Source: Nocardia flavorosea NBRC 108225
GTDB taxonomy: Bacteria; Actinomycetota; Actinomycetes; Mycobacteriales; Mycobacteriaceae
Reading direction: 5' to 3'
Assembly: GCF_001613385.1 (NCBI RefSeq)
Contig: NZ_BDCG01000017.1
Coordinates: forward strand, 290,859 to 354,858
Length of the DNA stretch: 64,000 bases
Shown here in pieces: positions 17,585 through 26,575 of this stretch; position 1 is the first letter of the stretch; each line of letters opens with the position of its first letter. A program made the position numbers and the translations under genes. The notes beneath the pieces were generated by a model. That model did not search any database. It was given only the letters and a program-made list of their open reading frames with translations, and was not told the origin of the DNA.

Positions 17585-18553
17585 GTGACTACGACCGAAT
17601 CCACACCGCGTCCACTGCTGCTGCTGGACGGAGCGAGTCTGTGGTTCCGGGCCTTCCACGCCATCCCGGACAAGATCACCGCACCGGACGGCAGATCGGT
17701 GAACGCGCTGCGCGGATTCATCGATATGGTCGCCGCCCTCATCACCCGGCATCGCCCCACCCGCCTCGTGGTCTGTCTGGATCTGGATTGGCGCCCGCAG
17801 TTCCGGGTGGATCTGGTACCGACCTACAAAACGCACCGCCTGGATACCTCCGCAGACGCCGAACCGGGTGCCGAAGTGGTGCCGGACCGGTTGACACCGC
17901 AGGTCGAAATGATTCTGGAGGTGCTGGCCGCCGCCGGTATCGCCACCGGCGGCGCGGCCGGCCTCGAGGCCGACGATGTGCTCGGCACCCTGGCCTCCAC
18001 CGAACGCACCGATCCGGTGGTCGTGGTCAGCGGCGACCGCGATCTGCTGCAACTCGTGCGCGATACACCCGCACCGCCGGTCCGGGTGCTCTATGCCGGT
18101 CGCGGGCTGGCCAAGGCCGAACTTTTCGGCCCCGCCGAGATAGCGGCCAAATACGGCGTACCGCCGGAGAACGCGGGCCCCGCCTACGCCGATATGGCCA
18201 CATTGCGTGGTGACTCGTCCGATGGGCTGCCCGGTGCGCCGGGAATCGGCGAGAAAACCGCCGCGACCCTGATCAGCCGGTTCGGTTCGCTCGAGGCGTT
18301 ACGCGCCGCCGTGGACGATCCCGGCGCCGAGCTCGCCCAGGGGGTCCGCGCCAAACTCCGCGCCGCCGCCGACTATCTCGATGCCGCGGCCCCGGTGGTG
18401 CGCGTGGTCCGCGACGCGGATGTGATCCTGTCCCGCCCCGATAACCTCCACTCCATCCCCGCCGACGCGGAGGCGCTGCAGGAGCTTGCCACCATCTACA
18501 ACACCGAAAGCCCCGTCAAACGTTTGATCGCGGCCCTCGCCACCTGCGCCTGA
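17585..18553 (+). CDS. 5'-3' exonuclease (Pol I N-terminal domain type)
   Basis: A 322-residue FEN-like nuclease comparable to the exonuclease domain of DNA polymerase I but without a polymerase. Metal-binding acidic residues appear in LLLDGASLWFRAF, GLEADDVLG and VSGDRDLLQLV; the helix-3-turn-helix DNA-binding motif is GAPGIGEKTAATLISRFGSL. It probably removes RNA primers or flaps in repair. GTG 17585 (VTTTES) is the preferred start; GTG 17531 would add 18 residues unlike the family. Divergent from the M24 peptidase, as for mycobacterial Rv2090. Confidence 0.86.
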   Translation: MTTTESTPRPLLLLDGASLWFRAFHAIPDKITAPDGRSVNALRGFIDMVAALITRHRPTRLVVCLDLDWRPQFRVDLVPTYKTHRLDTSADAEPGAEVVPDRLTPQVEMILEVLAAAGIATGGAAGLEADDVLGTLASTERTDPVVVVSGDRDLLQLVRDTPAPPVRVLYAGRGLAKAELFGPAEIAAKYGVPPENAGPAYADMATLRGDSSDGLPGAPGIGEKTAATLISRFGSLEALRAAVDDPGAELAQGVRAKLRAAADYLDAAAPVVRVVRDADVILSRPDNLHSIPADAEALQELATIYNTESPVKRLIAALATCA

Positions 18554-19207
18554 ACGGTCCGCTGAAGGCCACCCGGAAAAGGGGCCGGAGTCAGTCCGGC
18601 CAGAGTCATCCGCCGAACTCGCTGCGGAAACCGAACTCGGCCGGATATGCGTCTACGAGGGCCGCGTACCGATCCGAACGCACCGTGGAACCACAGCGCG
18701 GGCGGCGACCACCGCGACTCGACGGAAGGCAGGGCTCGCCGGTGCTGTATTCCGGCGGCCGGCCGCCCCGCCGGCGCCAATTCCGGCCGACTCCTCCAGA
18801 ATCATGGTGGTCATGGTCAGCGGCAACCGCTACAGGTGGCAACTCGTCCGCAATACCCCCGAATCGCTACGGCTGCCGCTTCTGGTCGGTCGCCCGTCCG
18901 CCCGGTCGCAACCATTCAGATGCGCATATCGTCATATGGGAATTATTTTCCTGCGGGCGGCCCAGCCCTCTGCCGGAAGACGAACAACGCAGACGCCTCA
19001 TCGACGAACTCACCGCCACCCGCGCCGACCCTCGCCCGAGCACAGCACACCGCCGCATTACGGGTGATTCGGCAGGTCCGAGCCCCGAGTCCGGAAACGG
19101 CTCGGCCCGTCCCGCTCCCGGCGCTCGACACGATGCAGCGACGCCGCAAGGGGCTGATACCAACAGCAGGAACGGGCCGAAACGGCTGCACCGCAACCGA
19201 AGACAAC
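18554..19207. other. 654-base convergent intergenic region with a degenerate repeat copy
   Basis: No gene could be supported. Positions 18925-18950 are markedly AT-rich compared with the surroundings, which suggests inserted or decayed DNA. A minus-strand frame ends at 18606 with a protein-like tail (RYAALVDAYPAEFGFRSEF) but I cannot assign it. At 19098-19186 lies a degenerate copy of the dispersed palindromic repeat described at 28.0 and 46.6 kb. Confidence 0.35.
19098..19186 (-). repeat. Degenerate third copy of the dispersed palindromic repeat
   Basis: Outer arms CTCGGCCCGTCCC and GGAACGGGCCGAAACG remain, with CAGCAGG before the right arm and GCTCGA and CGATGC in the loop, as in the good copies. 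The inner 14-base stem is no longer complementary. It is just past the end of the DUF4333 gene. Confidence 0.45.
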
Positions 19208-20032
19208 TCAGCTCGGCCGGCCGACCTCGTAGGTCCCGTCGTCCTTGGTGATCTTGATATTAACGGTCTTGTCTTCGCCGCCGACCTTCAGATCACAGGT
19301 GAACGTCGCGTCCACCGCAACCTCCTGTCCCGCTGGGCACCGGACATCCTTGACGTCCTCGATCCCGTAGGACTCCTCGAGCACCTTGGCCACCCCGGTC
19401 TGCACCGCGGCCTGATCGAGTTGGTCCTTGGCGGTCAGCATCAGGATCGCGACCACCACACCGGCCACGACCACCACACCGAGCAGCACGAGCCCGATGA
19501 TCATGCCGGTTTTCTTACCGCCCCCGCCGGTGGGCTGCTGCGCACCCCATTGCTGCTGGGCCGGCTGCCCCCACTGCCCGGATTGTGCCTGCGGCTGCGG
19601 CTGCTGCCCCCACTGCTGTTGTTGCTGGTTCGGGTCACCCCATTGCTGCTGCGGCTGATTCGGGTCGCCCCACTGCTGCGCCTGCTGCGGCTGCTGGGGC
19701 TGATTCGGGTCACCCCACTGCTGCGGCGGCGGCTGCTGACCCCACTGCTGCTGGGTCGGGTCGCTCCACTGCTGCGGCTGGGGCTGCTGCGGTTGGGGCT
19801 GCGGCTGGCTCCACTGCTGCGGCTGCGGCTGCCACTGCTGACCGCTCTGGTCACCACTGCCCCATTGCTGGGTAGCCTGCGCCTGCTGTGGATCGTTCGG
19901 GGGCTGTGCGGGTGGCTGGTTCCCCCACTGCGGCGCTGCGCCGGGCGGCTGCTGCCCGCCCCAGACCTGGGTGGGATCGTTACGTCCCTCCCCGGGTCCC
20001 GGGGCGTCGTTCGGTCCGTACGGCCCACTCAT
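19208..20032 (-). CDS. Membrane protein with Gln/Trp/Pro-rich cytoplasmic repeats and a DUF4333 domain
   Basis: A 274-residue single-pass protein. Residues 1-165 are low complexity, dominated by repeats of QQWGDPNQ-like octads. Residues about 173-197 (GMIIGLVLLGVVVVAGVVVA) form one membrane helix. The C-terminal 75 residues (QLDQAAVQTGVAKVLEESYG... CPAGQEVAVDATFTCDLKVGG) match the DUF4333 extracytoplasmic fold, with two cysteines able to form a disulfide. ATG 20032 (MSGPYGPND) is preferred to ATG 20062. Position matches mycobacterial Rv2091c. Function unknown; such domains are common on actinobacterial envelopes. Confidence 0.82.
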   Translation of the reverse strand: MSGPYGPNDAPGPGEGRNDPTQVWGGQQPPGAAPQWGNQPPAQPPNDPQQAQATQQWGSGDQSGQQWQPQPQQWSQPQPQPQQPQPQQWSDPTQQQWGQQPPPQQWGDPNQPQQPQQAQQWGDPNQPQQQWGDPNQQQQQWGQQPQPQAQSGQWGQPAQQQWGAQQPTGGGGKKTGMIIGLVLLGVVVVAGVVVAILMLTAKDQLDQAAVQTGVAKVLEESYGIEDVKDVRCPAGQEVAVDATFTCDLKVGGEDKTVNIKITKDDGTYEVGRPS

Positions 20033-20103
20033 CTGGTTGCCTCCACTCGCATCGTCAAACACACGGTAGCCCCCCGCGTGCGGTTGAAATCAAATCACAA
20101 TCG

Positions 20104-20217
20104 ATGGTCTCACGCTGTGCCTACTGCGGCATGAGCGAGGCCGACGATCGCTTCTCGCATACGGACGCGGAGGCCGCAGCGAAGGCGGAGGTATCGCACC
20201 ACCGCCTCCGGGCCTGA
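20104..20217 (+). CDS. Possible 37-residue micro-protein with a CxxC motif
   Basis: An ATG frame starting MVSRCAYCGMSEADD lies alone between the DUF4333 gene and the end of helY, on the opposite strand. The CAYC pair is zinc-ribbon-like, but no clear ribosome-binding site precedes it and the length is near what chance allows in GC-rich DNA. Listed as a candidate only. Confidence 0.2.
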   Translation: MVSRCAYCGMSEADDRFSHTDAEAAAKAEVSHHRLRA

Positions 20218-20222
20218 CTCTC

Positions 20223-22922
20223 TCATGCCGCGTCCACGGCGACGACACCGCGCCGAATCGCCCGTACGGCCTTGGCCGCAGTGGCCGCGACCTCGGTATC
20301 GTCTGCGGTGCTGTGGATCTGGTCGAGCAGATCGATGACCTGGCGGCACCAGCGCACGAAGTCGCCGGCCGACAACGGCGTGCCTTGATCCCCACCGGCC
20401 AGCATGGCGTCCACGAGGGCATCGCCGCGGGCCCATTTGTAGATTCCGTCGACGAAACCGAGATCGGGTTCCCGGGTCGGCGCGAGCCTGTGCTCGGATT
20501 CGTCGGTCCGCAGCCGGGACCACTGGGCGATGGTATCGGCCACCGCCCGGCGGATCGGTGCCGTCGGCCCTGTGGCCCCGAGATACCCGCCCTCACTCCG
20601 GGATTCGAAGACCAATATGGAGACAACGGCCGCCAATTCGGCCGCACCGAGACCTCGCCACAACCCCTGGCGCAGACATTCGGCCACCAGCAGATCGCTT
20701 TCGGCATAGATCCTGGCCAACCGCCGCCCATCCGCGGTGACCTCGCCGTCGTGTACGAATCCGCGCTCCTCCAGCAGGCCGACGATCCGGTCGAAGGTGC
20801 GGGCCAGCGAATTCGTGGTCGACGCGACCTTCTGCCGCATGGCCTCGGTTTCCCGGCGCACCCGGTTGTAGCGCTCCCCCACTCGCGCCAGTTGTTCGCG
20901 ATCGGGCCGGGAATGCGCGGGATGGGAACGTAAGGTGCGCCGCAATGTCGCAAGCTCCGGATCCTCGGCACCACGGGCGCGTTTATCGCGGCGGCCACGG
21001 CTGGGTGCGGTGATCCCGGTACTGCGCAACGCCGACGCCAGATCGCGGCGGATGCGGGCAGTGCGATGGTCGACCCGGCGCGGTAGCCGCATCCGGCCCA
21101 GCGGTTCGGCGGGCACCGGGAAATCGGCCACCGACACCCGGCCCGCCCATTTGTCCTCGGTGAGCACCAGTGGACGCGGATCGCCCGGTGTCGCATCGGG
21201 TTCCAGGATCACCGCCAGACCGGCCCGGCGGCCCGCGCCGATGGCGACCACATCACCGCGCCGCAATTCGGTCAGCGCCGCGACCCCGGCGGTACGCCGG
21301 TCGCTGCGGGTCTGATTGTTCAGCTGACGTTCTCGCTGTTTGATCCGTTCCCGCAGGCCGTAGTATTCGAGGAAATCGCCTTCCTCGCCGCCGAGCTGCG
21401 CGGCGAGTTTACGCAACTGCCCCTCGTTGCGCTCGATACCACGCACCAGACCCACCACCGAACGATCGGCCTGGAACTGCGCGAACGACCGCTCCAGCAG
21501 CATCCGCGCCTCATCGGACCCCAGCCGGTCGATCAGGTTGATCGACATGTTGTAACCGGGTTTGAACGAGCTGCGCAGCGGATAGGTGCGGGTGGAGGCC
21601 AGGCCGGCGACCGCGCTGGTATCGACCTCCGGTTGCCAGAGCACCACCGCGTGCCCCTCGACATCGATACCGCGGCGGCCCGCACGGCCGGTCAGCTGCG
21701 TGTACTCCCCCGGTGTGAGCTCGGCATGCGTTTCACCGTTGAATTTCACCAGCCGCTCCAGTACGACGGTGCGGGCGGGCATATTGATCCCCAGAGCCAG
21801 GGTTTCCGTGGCAAAAACGGCCCGGACCAACCCTTTGACGAACAATTCCTCCACCGTGTGCCGGAACGCGGGCAACATCCCGGCATGGTGCGAGGCCAGC
21901 CCTCGGTGCAGCGCCTCGCGCCACTCCCAGTAACCGAGCACTTCCAGATCCGCGCGCGGCAGCTCGCCGGTGTGTTTGTCGATGATGGCGTCCACGACCT
22001 CCGGGTCGGCCGTACCGCTCAGATTCAGCCCCGACCGCAGGCACTGGGCCAGCGCACCGTCGCATCCGGCTCGGCTGAAGATGAAGGTGATGGCGGGGAG
22101 CAACCCTTCCTCGTCGAGCCGGGCCAGGACCTCGGGCCGGGGCATCGGGCGGAAGAACCGGCGCGGGCCGCCCCGGCCGCGAGGTCCACCCCAGCCTTCC
22201 ATCCGGTCGGCGGCCTCCCGCTGTTTGATGTAGCGGACCAGATCGGAATCGACGAGAACGCGTTGATCGGAGGATTCGCTGTCGAACAGATCGAACATCC
22301 GGCGGCCGACCATCACGTGCTGCCACAGCGGCACGGGGCGGGTCTCGTCCACCACCACCGCGGTATCGCCGCGCACGGTTTCCATCCAGGCGCCGAACTC
22401 CTCGGCATTGGACACCGTCGCGGACAGGCTCACCAACCGCACCTCGGCCGGCAGGTGCAGGATCACTTCTTCCCAGACCGCGCCGCGGAACCGGTCGGCC
22501 AGGTAGTGCACCTCGTCCATCACCACATACGACAGCGCCCGCAGAGTGTCCGACGACGCGTAGATCATATTGCGCAGTACCTCGGTGGTCATCACCACCA
22601 CCTGCGCGTCCGGATTGATGGACTGATCGCCGGTGAGCAGCCCCACCCGGCCCCGGCCGTACCGTTCGGTCAGATCGGCGAATTTCTGGTTCGACAATGC
22701 CTTGATGGGCGTGGTGTAGAAACATTTTCCGCCGGAGGCCAGCGCCAGATGCACCGCGAATTCCCCGACCACGGTCTTCCCGGCGCCGGTCGGCGCGCAC
22801 ACCAGCACCCCGTGGCCGTTTTCCAGGGCGGTACAGGCTTGGCGCTGAAACGGGTCCAGCTCGAATGTCAGCTCGGCGGCGAACCGGGACAGTTCGGCGG
22901 TCAGCGACGCGTTCGGTGTCAC
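20223..22922 (-). CDS. helY: Ski2/Mtr4-like DEAD-box helicase HelY
   Basis: An 899-residue superfamily 2 helicase of the Ski2/Mtr4 type. Walker A APTGAGKT is at 43-50, the DEVH box at 136-139, motif III SLSATVSN and motif VI TQLTGRAGRRGIDVEGHAV are intact. The long C-terminal region is the winged-helix/DSHCT part typical of RNA-processing helicases. In mycobacteria HelY (Rv2092c) occupies the same position beside tatC. Likely role is ATP-dependent RNA (possibly DNA) unwinding. Start ATG 22922 (MTPNASLTAEL) gives the normal family length. Confidence 0.92.
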   Translation of the reverse strand: MTPNASLTAELSRFAAELTFELDPFQRQACTALENGHGVLVCAPTGAGKTVVGEFAVHLALASGGKCFYTTPIKALSNQKFADLTERYGRGRVGLLTGDQSINPDAQVVVMTTEVLRNMIYASSDTLRALSYVVMDEVHYLADRFRGAVWEEVILHLPAEVRLVSLSATVSNAEEFGAWMETVRGDTAVVVDETRPVPLWQHVMVGRRMFDLFDSESSDQRVLVDSDLVRYIKQREAADRMEGWGGPRGRGGPRRFFRPMPRPEVLARLDEEGLLPAITFIFSRAGCDGALAQCLRSGLNLSGTADPEVVDAIIDKHTGELPRADLEVLGYWEWREALHRGLASHHAGMLPAFRHTVEELFVKGLVRAVFATETLALGINMPARTVVLERLVKFNGETHAELTPGEYTQLTGRAGRRGIDVEGHAVVLWQPEVDTSAVAGLASTRTYPLRSSFKPGYNMSINLIDRLGSDEARMLLERSFAQFQADRSVVGLVRGIERNEGQLRKLAAQLGGEEGDFLEYYGLRERIKQRERQLNNQTRSDRRTAGVAALTELRRGDVVAIGAGRRAGLAVILEPDATPGDPRPLVLTEDKWAGRVSVADFPVPAEPLGRMRLPRRVDHRTARIRRDLASALRSTGITAPSRGRRDKRARGAEDPELATLRRTLRSHPAHSRPDREQLARVGERYNRVRRETEAMRQKVASTTNSLARTFDRIVGLLEERGFVHDGEVTADGRRLARIYAESDLLVAECLRQGLWRGLGAAELAAVVSILVFESRSEGGYLGATGPTAPIRRAVADTIAQWSRLRTDESEHRLAPTREPDLGFVDGIYKWARGDALVDAMLAGGDQGTPLSAGDFVRWCRQVIDLLDQIHSTADDTEVAATAAKAVRAIRRGVVAVDAA

Positions 22923-23001
22923 GTGTCCGAGACTAATGGAGGATTACGACACCGGTCGCGCCGATAAAATCTCCCCGTCGTTCCCGGCTGGGCAGCGAGG
23001 C

Positions 23002-23970
23002 TCAGAGCGTGTCCGAATAGTCCGGTGCCTGCCCCTTCGCCTGGCCGGGTGCGGGCACCGGTTCCGTCGCGGTGACCGGGGCTGCCGGGTCGACCGGGGA
23101 GGGCGCTGCGATCCGCGAGGCCTGCTCATCGTCGAGAGCCCCCAGCTCCTGTTCGGCGCGTCTGGCGCGCCGCCGGTCGTTGATCCGGGCGAACTGCACC
23201 GCCACCTCGAACAGGACGGTCAGTGCCAAGGCCAGGGCCAGCATCGAGAACGGGTCCTGCGGGGTGACGATGGCCGCGAAAACGAACAGCCCGAAAACGA
23301 TGCCGCGGCGCCACGCCTTCAATCGTTCGTAGGTGAGGATCCCGATCAGGTTGAGGCCGATGATGAGCAGGGGCGTTTCGAAACTGACACCGAAGATGAT
23401 CAGCAACTGAATGATGAAGCTGAAGTACTGGGAACCGCTCAGCGCGGTGATCTGCACATTGTCACCGATGCTGAGCAGGAAGCTCAGAGCGTGCGCGATA
23501 ACCCAGTAGGCCAGGATCGCGCCGACCACGAACAGTACCGATCCCGAGGACACGAAGCCGATTCCGTACCTACGTTCCTTCGGGTACAGGCCGGGTGTGA
23601 TGAACGCCCACAGTTGATACAGCCAGACCGGGCATGCCATCACCACACCGGCCGTCATACCGACCTTCAATCGCAGCATGAACTGCTCGAACGGCCCGGT
23701 CGCCAGCAGCCGGCACTCCCCGTCCGGGGACAGGGCGGCCCGAGCCGAATCGGGCAGATCACAGTAGGGACCGCGAAGGACCTCGCCGAGGCTGTCCATC
23801 CAGAGGAACGAATTCGCGTACCAGAGGAATCCCAGGACTGTGGTGACGAAAATGGCCGCGAGGGAGATCAGCAGCCGGGTACGCAACTCGCGGAGATGCT
23901 CGACCAGCGACATCGTGCCGTCGGGATTCGTGCGCCGTTTGCTGCGCCGGGGGTCGAACGGAATTCGCAT
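23002..23970 (-). CDS. tatC: Sec-independent protein translocase TatC
   Basis: A 322-residue six-helix inner-membrane protein that binds twin-arginine signal peptides and, with TatA, exports folded proteins. The N-terminal MSLVEHLRELRTRLLISL block is the TatC signature with the conserved Glu; later FVSSGSVLFVVGAILAYWV and FGVSFETPLLIIGLNL match TatC helices. Its C-terminal tail (about 255-322) is long, charged and Pro/Ala-rich. tatA lies 166 bases upstream on the same strand, so tatA-tatC form an operon. Confidence 0.94.
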   Translation of the reverse strand: MRIPFDPRRSKRRTNPDGTMSLVEHLRELRTRLLISLAAIFVTTVLGFLWYANSFLWMDSLGEVLRGPYCDLPDSARAALSPDGECRLLATGPFEQFMLRLKVGMTAGVVMACPVWLYQLWAFITPGLYPKERRYGIGFVSSGSVLFVVGAILAYWVIAHALSFLLSIGDNVQITALSGSQYFSFIIQLLIIFGVSFETPLLIIGLNLIGILTYERLKAWRRGIVFGLFVFAAIVTPQDPFSMLALALALTVLFEVAVQFARINDRRRARRAEQELGALDDEQASRIAAPSPVDPAAPVTATEPVPAPGQAKGQAPDYSDTL

Positions 23971-24136
23971 AGGTGTGTATGCCCTCGTATCAGCGTGCCT
24001 CGCTCCGCTCGGCCTGCGGCACTGTACCCACCCCGAGGCTCACCTGCACGGGGTGGGGAACGGTGCCCGGTCGGCAGCGCCGGGTGGACAGCCATCGCAG
24101 CGGGCCGGGCGAACCCTGGCCCACGCCGGACGGGTC

Positions 24137-24391
24137 TCAGAGCGTTTTCGACTCGCTCCGGTGCTCGGTGGGCGATGCGTTCGCCTCCCGGCCCGACGGC
24201 AGTTCCGGAGCGGGCGCGGCAACACCGGTACTCGCGGACTTGCTGTCGTTGTGCATCTCGCTCACCTCGCTCTTGAAGATCCGCAGCGACCGGCCGAGCC
24301 CGCGAGCCGCCTCGGGCATCCGCTTCGCGCCGAAGAACACCAAGAACACCGCCGCAACGATCACCCAGTGCCAGATGCTCATAGAGCCCAT
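24137..24391 (-). CDS. tatA: Twin-arginine translocase subunit TatA
   Basis: An 84-residue pore-forming subunit. One N-terminal helix (SIWHWVIVAAVFLVFFGAKR) is followed by the FGAKRMPEAARGLGRSL amphipathic helix and a polar tail. ATG 24391 was chosen because GGGAGG lies 8 bases upstream; the internal ATG 24382 lacks it. It precedes tatC and follows pafC, the same order as in mycobacteria. Confidence 0.94.
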   Translation of the reverse strand: MGSMSIWHWVIVAAVFLVFFGAKRMPEAARGLGRSLRIFKSEVSEMHNDSKSASTGVAAPAPELPSGREANASPTEHRSESKTL

Positions 24392-24506
24392 TGTGGAAAC
24401 CTCCCAAGACTGTGGTCTCTCTGATGCTACCTGCCGTAATGCCGATACCGAACGGGAGCGGGGGCACTCACAGGCATGTCCCAGCCGTTGTCGACCGCCG
24501 TTTACC

Positions 24507-24525
24507 GCCGCGCCGCTTGCGCGGC
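24507..24525 (-). terminator. Hairpin between pafC and tatA
   Basis: GCCGCGC-cgctt-GCGCGGC forms a 7-base stem about 30 bases past the pafC stop. There is no U tract. It may reduce read-through from paf into tat genes. Confidence 0.35.
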
Positions 24526-24555
24526 ACTCTCGCGGCCGGCGCGGAGCAGTCCGGT

Positions 24556-25524
24556 TCAGGCCGATTCGTCCAGTCCGGCGCTGTGATACGCCGCCAGCGC
24601 GGCCTCGGAGCGGTCCCGGACCGCCGCCACCAGTTCCGGCGGACTCAGTACTGTCACCCCGGAGCCGAACCCGAGGACGAGACGCGCCATCCAGTCCAGC
24701 GTGGCGAACCGCATCGTCGCCTCCAGGCTGCCGTCCGGGTGTACCGCTATCCGGTGTATCGGATACTGGTCGAGCACCCAGCCGTAATCGGGAGCGATCA
24801 ACAGCCGGGCCAGCGGTACGGCGGGATCGTCCTGGAACAGATCCAGGCCCGCGTCGGTCGCCCGCGCCTCCTGCGGCGGCTGCGACGGTTCGGCGAGTTC
24901 CTCGGCCGATTCGATCCGGTCGAACCGGAACAGCCGCACGCCCTCGGCTTCCCGGCACCAGCCCTGCAGATAGCTGTTGTCGTCCACCGCGACGATACGG
25001 ATGGGATCCACCACCCGCGTCGACACCACGTCCCGGCTGGCCGAGTAGTACTCCAGTCGCAGCGCCCGGCCCGCCGCCACCGCGGAACGAACGGTGGTGA
25101 CCGCCGGAGCCTCCTCGGGAGGCCCGACCGAGGTCGCGGCCGGCGAGCCCCCGGAAATCGCCGCCTCGAGTTTCGCGATCGCCGCATGGGCCGCGGTCGG
25201 ATCCACCATGCCGGGCAGGTCGACGATCGACCGCAACGCCACCAGCACCGCGGTCGCCTCGATAGATGTCAGGCGCAGCGGACGCTCGATACCGGCGGTG
25301 AAGGTGACCTGCACGCTCTCCTCCGAGAACGACAGATCGATCAGATCGCCGGGCCCATAGCCCGGCAGACCACACATCCACAGCTGGTTCAGATCCGCCA
25401 TGAGCTGCTTGGTGGTGACCCCGAGGTCCGCGGCCGCCTCCGCGGCACTGATCCCGGGGTTGGCCACGAAATACGGCACCATGTTCAACAGGCGCGACAA
25501 CCGCGCCGACAACCGCGTACTCAC
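24556..25524 (-). CDS. pafC: PafC, WYL-domain regulator of the DNA-damage response
   Basis: A 322-residue protein with an N-terminal winged helix (about 5-60; GISAAEAAADLGVTTKQLM) and a WYL-type sensor region (about 140-230), then a C-terminal extension. With PafB it forms the PafBC activator of the LexA-independent mycobacterial DNA-damage response. GTG 25524 (VSTRLSARLSRLL) overlaps the pafB stop by 4 bases (GTGA), so the two are coupled; the longer ATG frame would run into pafB. Confidence 0.92.
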   Translation of the reverse strand: MSTRLSARLSRLLNMVPYFVANPGISAAEAAADLGVTTKQLMADLNQLWMCGLPGYGPGDLIDLSFSEESVQVTFTAGIERPLRLTSIEATAVLVALRSIVDLPGMVDPTAAHAAIAKLEAAISGGSPAATSVGPPEEAPAVTTVRSAVAAGRALRLEYYSASRDVVSTRVVDPIRIVAVDDNSYLQGWCREAEGVRLFRFDRIESAEELAEPSQPPQEARATDAGLDLFQDDPAVPLARLLIAPDYGWVLDQYPIHRIAVHPDGSLEATMRFATLDWMARLVLGFGSGVTVLSPPELVAAVRDRSEAALAAYHSAGLDESA

Positions 25525-26516
25525 AGCGGCACCTCGGTCCGATCGAATACCGAACGCAATCGCGCCACCACATCCGCACGCAGATCCGCGGGTTCGAGCA
25601 CCAGCGCGTCCGGACCCAAGCCGGTGATCAGGCGGGCCAGCCAATGCTGCGACCGGATCGGTACCTCCAGCACACTGCCCGGCCGCCCACCGAAACTGCG
25701 GCTGCCGACGATCTCACCGATCCGGCGCAGATCCCGGCCACGCCCCTGCGCCACCCAGATCGTCGCGGAACCGGTGACCGGAGCGGTCCCGGTGACCTGC
25801 GCGACGATCCCCCGCAGATCGGTTCCGGTGGGCGCCTTCACCGCGTTACGCGGCCCGTAGGGGGTGATTTCTTCGCCGATACGGGACAACCGGAAGGTTC
25901 GCACGGCGTCCCGGTCCCGGTCGTGCCCCACCAGATACCAGCGGCCCCGCAGCGTGACCACACCCCACGGTTCGACATCACGCATCAGATAGGGCGCGTT
26001 ACTGGCCCCCCGATGCTCGAACCGCACGGCCTGACCGGCGTCGATGGCCGCCAGCAACTTGCCCAGCACCGGTTCGGACCCCCGCGTCCGCGCCGGTACC
26101 GCGGGAATGGCCGCGAACGCGGTATCGGTCTCCACATGGATTCCGGCGGCCCGCAACTTCAGCAACGCACCGGCCGCCGCGGAGGCCAGCTCGGGGGACT
26201 CCCACATCTGCAGCGCCACCGCCACCGCTGCCGACTCCTCGCTGCTCAGATCGATATCGGGCAGCTCATAGGCATCCCGGTTGATCCGGTACCCCTCCAC
26301 CGTAGAGAACCGGCCCGAGGCGCCCACCTCCAGCGGAATGCCCAGATCACGGAGCTCGTTCTTGTCCCGCTCGAACATCCGGCTGAACGCCTCGTCGCTG
26401 GCGCACTCCTCGTACCCCGCGACACTCTCCCGGATCCGCTCCGCAGTCAGGAACTGCCGGGTCGACAGTAGCGCGATGACCAGATTCATCAGGCGCTCGA
26501 CCTTGGATATCGCCAC
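25521..26516 (-). CDS. pafB: PafB, WYL-domain regulator, partner of PafC
   Basis: A 331-residue winged-helix/WYL protein. The N-terminal HTH (about 10-65) is followed by a WYL domain with RFEHRGASNAPYLMRDVEPW and GRWYLVGHDRDRDAVRTFRL, then a C-terminal WCX-like part. It pairs with PafC to activate DNA-repair promoters; despite the name, it is not needed for pupylation. ATG 26516 lies 59 bases past pafA, consistent with a pafA-pafB-pafC operon. Confidence 0.92.
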   Translation of the reverse strand: MAISKVERLMNLVIALLSTRQFLTAERIRESVAGYEECASDEAFSRMFERDKNELRDLGIPLEVGASGRFSTVEGYRINRDAYELPDIDLSSEESAAVAVALQMWESPELASAAAGALLKLRAAGIHVETDTAFAAIPAVPARTRGSEPVLGKLLAAIDAGQAVRFEHRGASNAPYLMRDVEPWGVVTLRGRWYLVGHDRDRDAVRTFRLSRIGEEITPYGPRNAVKAPTGTDLRGIVAQVTGTAPVTGSATIWVAQGRGRDLRRIGEIVGSRSFGGRPGSVLEVPIRSQHWLARLITGLGPDALVLEPADLRADVVARLRSVFDRTEVPL

Positions 26517-26575
26517 CCGACACAGCGTAGTGCAGGCCGTGTACGCGGCGCCTGCGACGCCGCGAAACTACGGAA

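Noticed and set aside
19540..19990. Regular repeats that might be a CRISPR array
   Set aside because: They are short in-frame codon repeats encoding Gln/Trp/Pro without unique spacers.
18647..20134. A 495-codon plus-strand frame rich in Leu/Arg
   Set aside because: It is antisense to the Gln/Trp/Pro repeats of the DUF4333 gene; its Leu/Pro/Arg repeats are the mirror of those codons.
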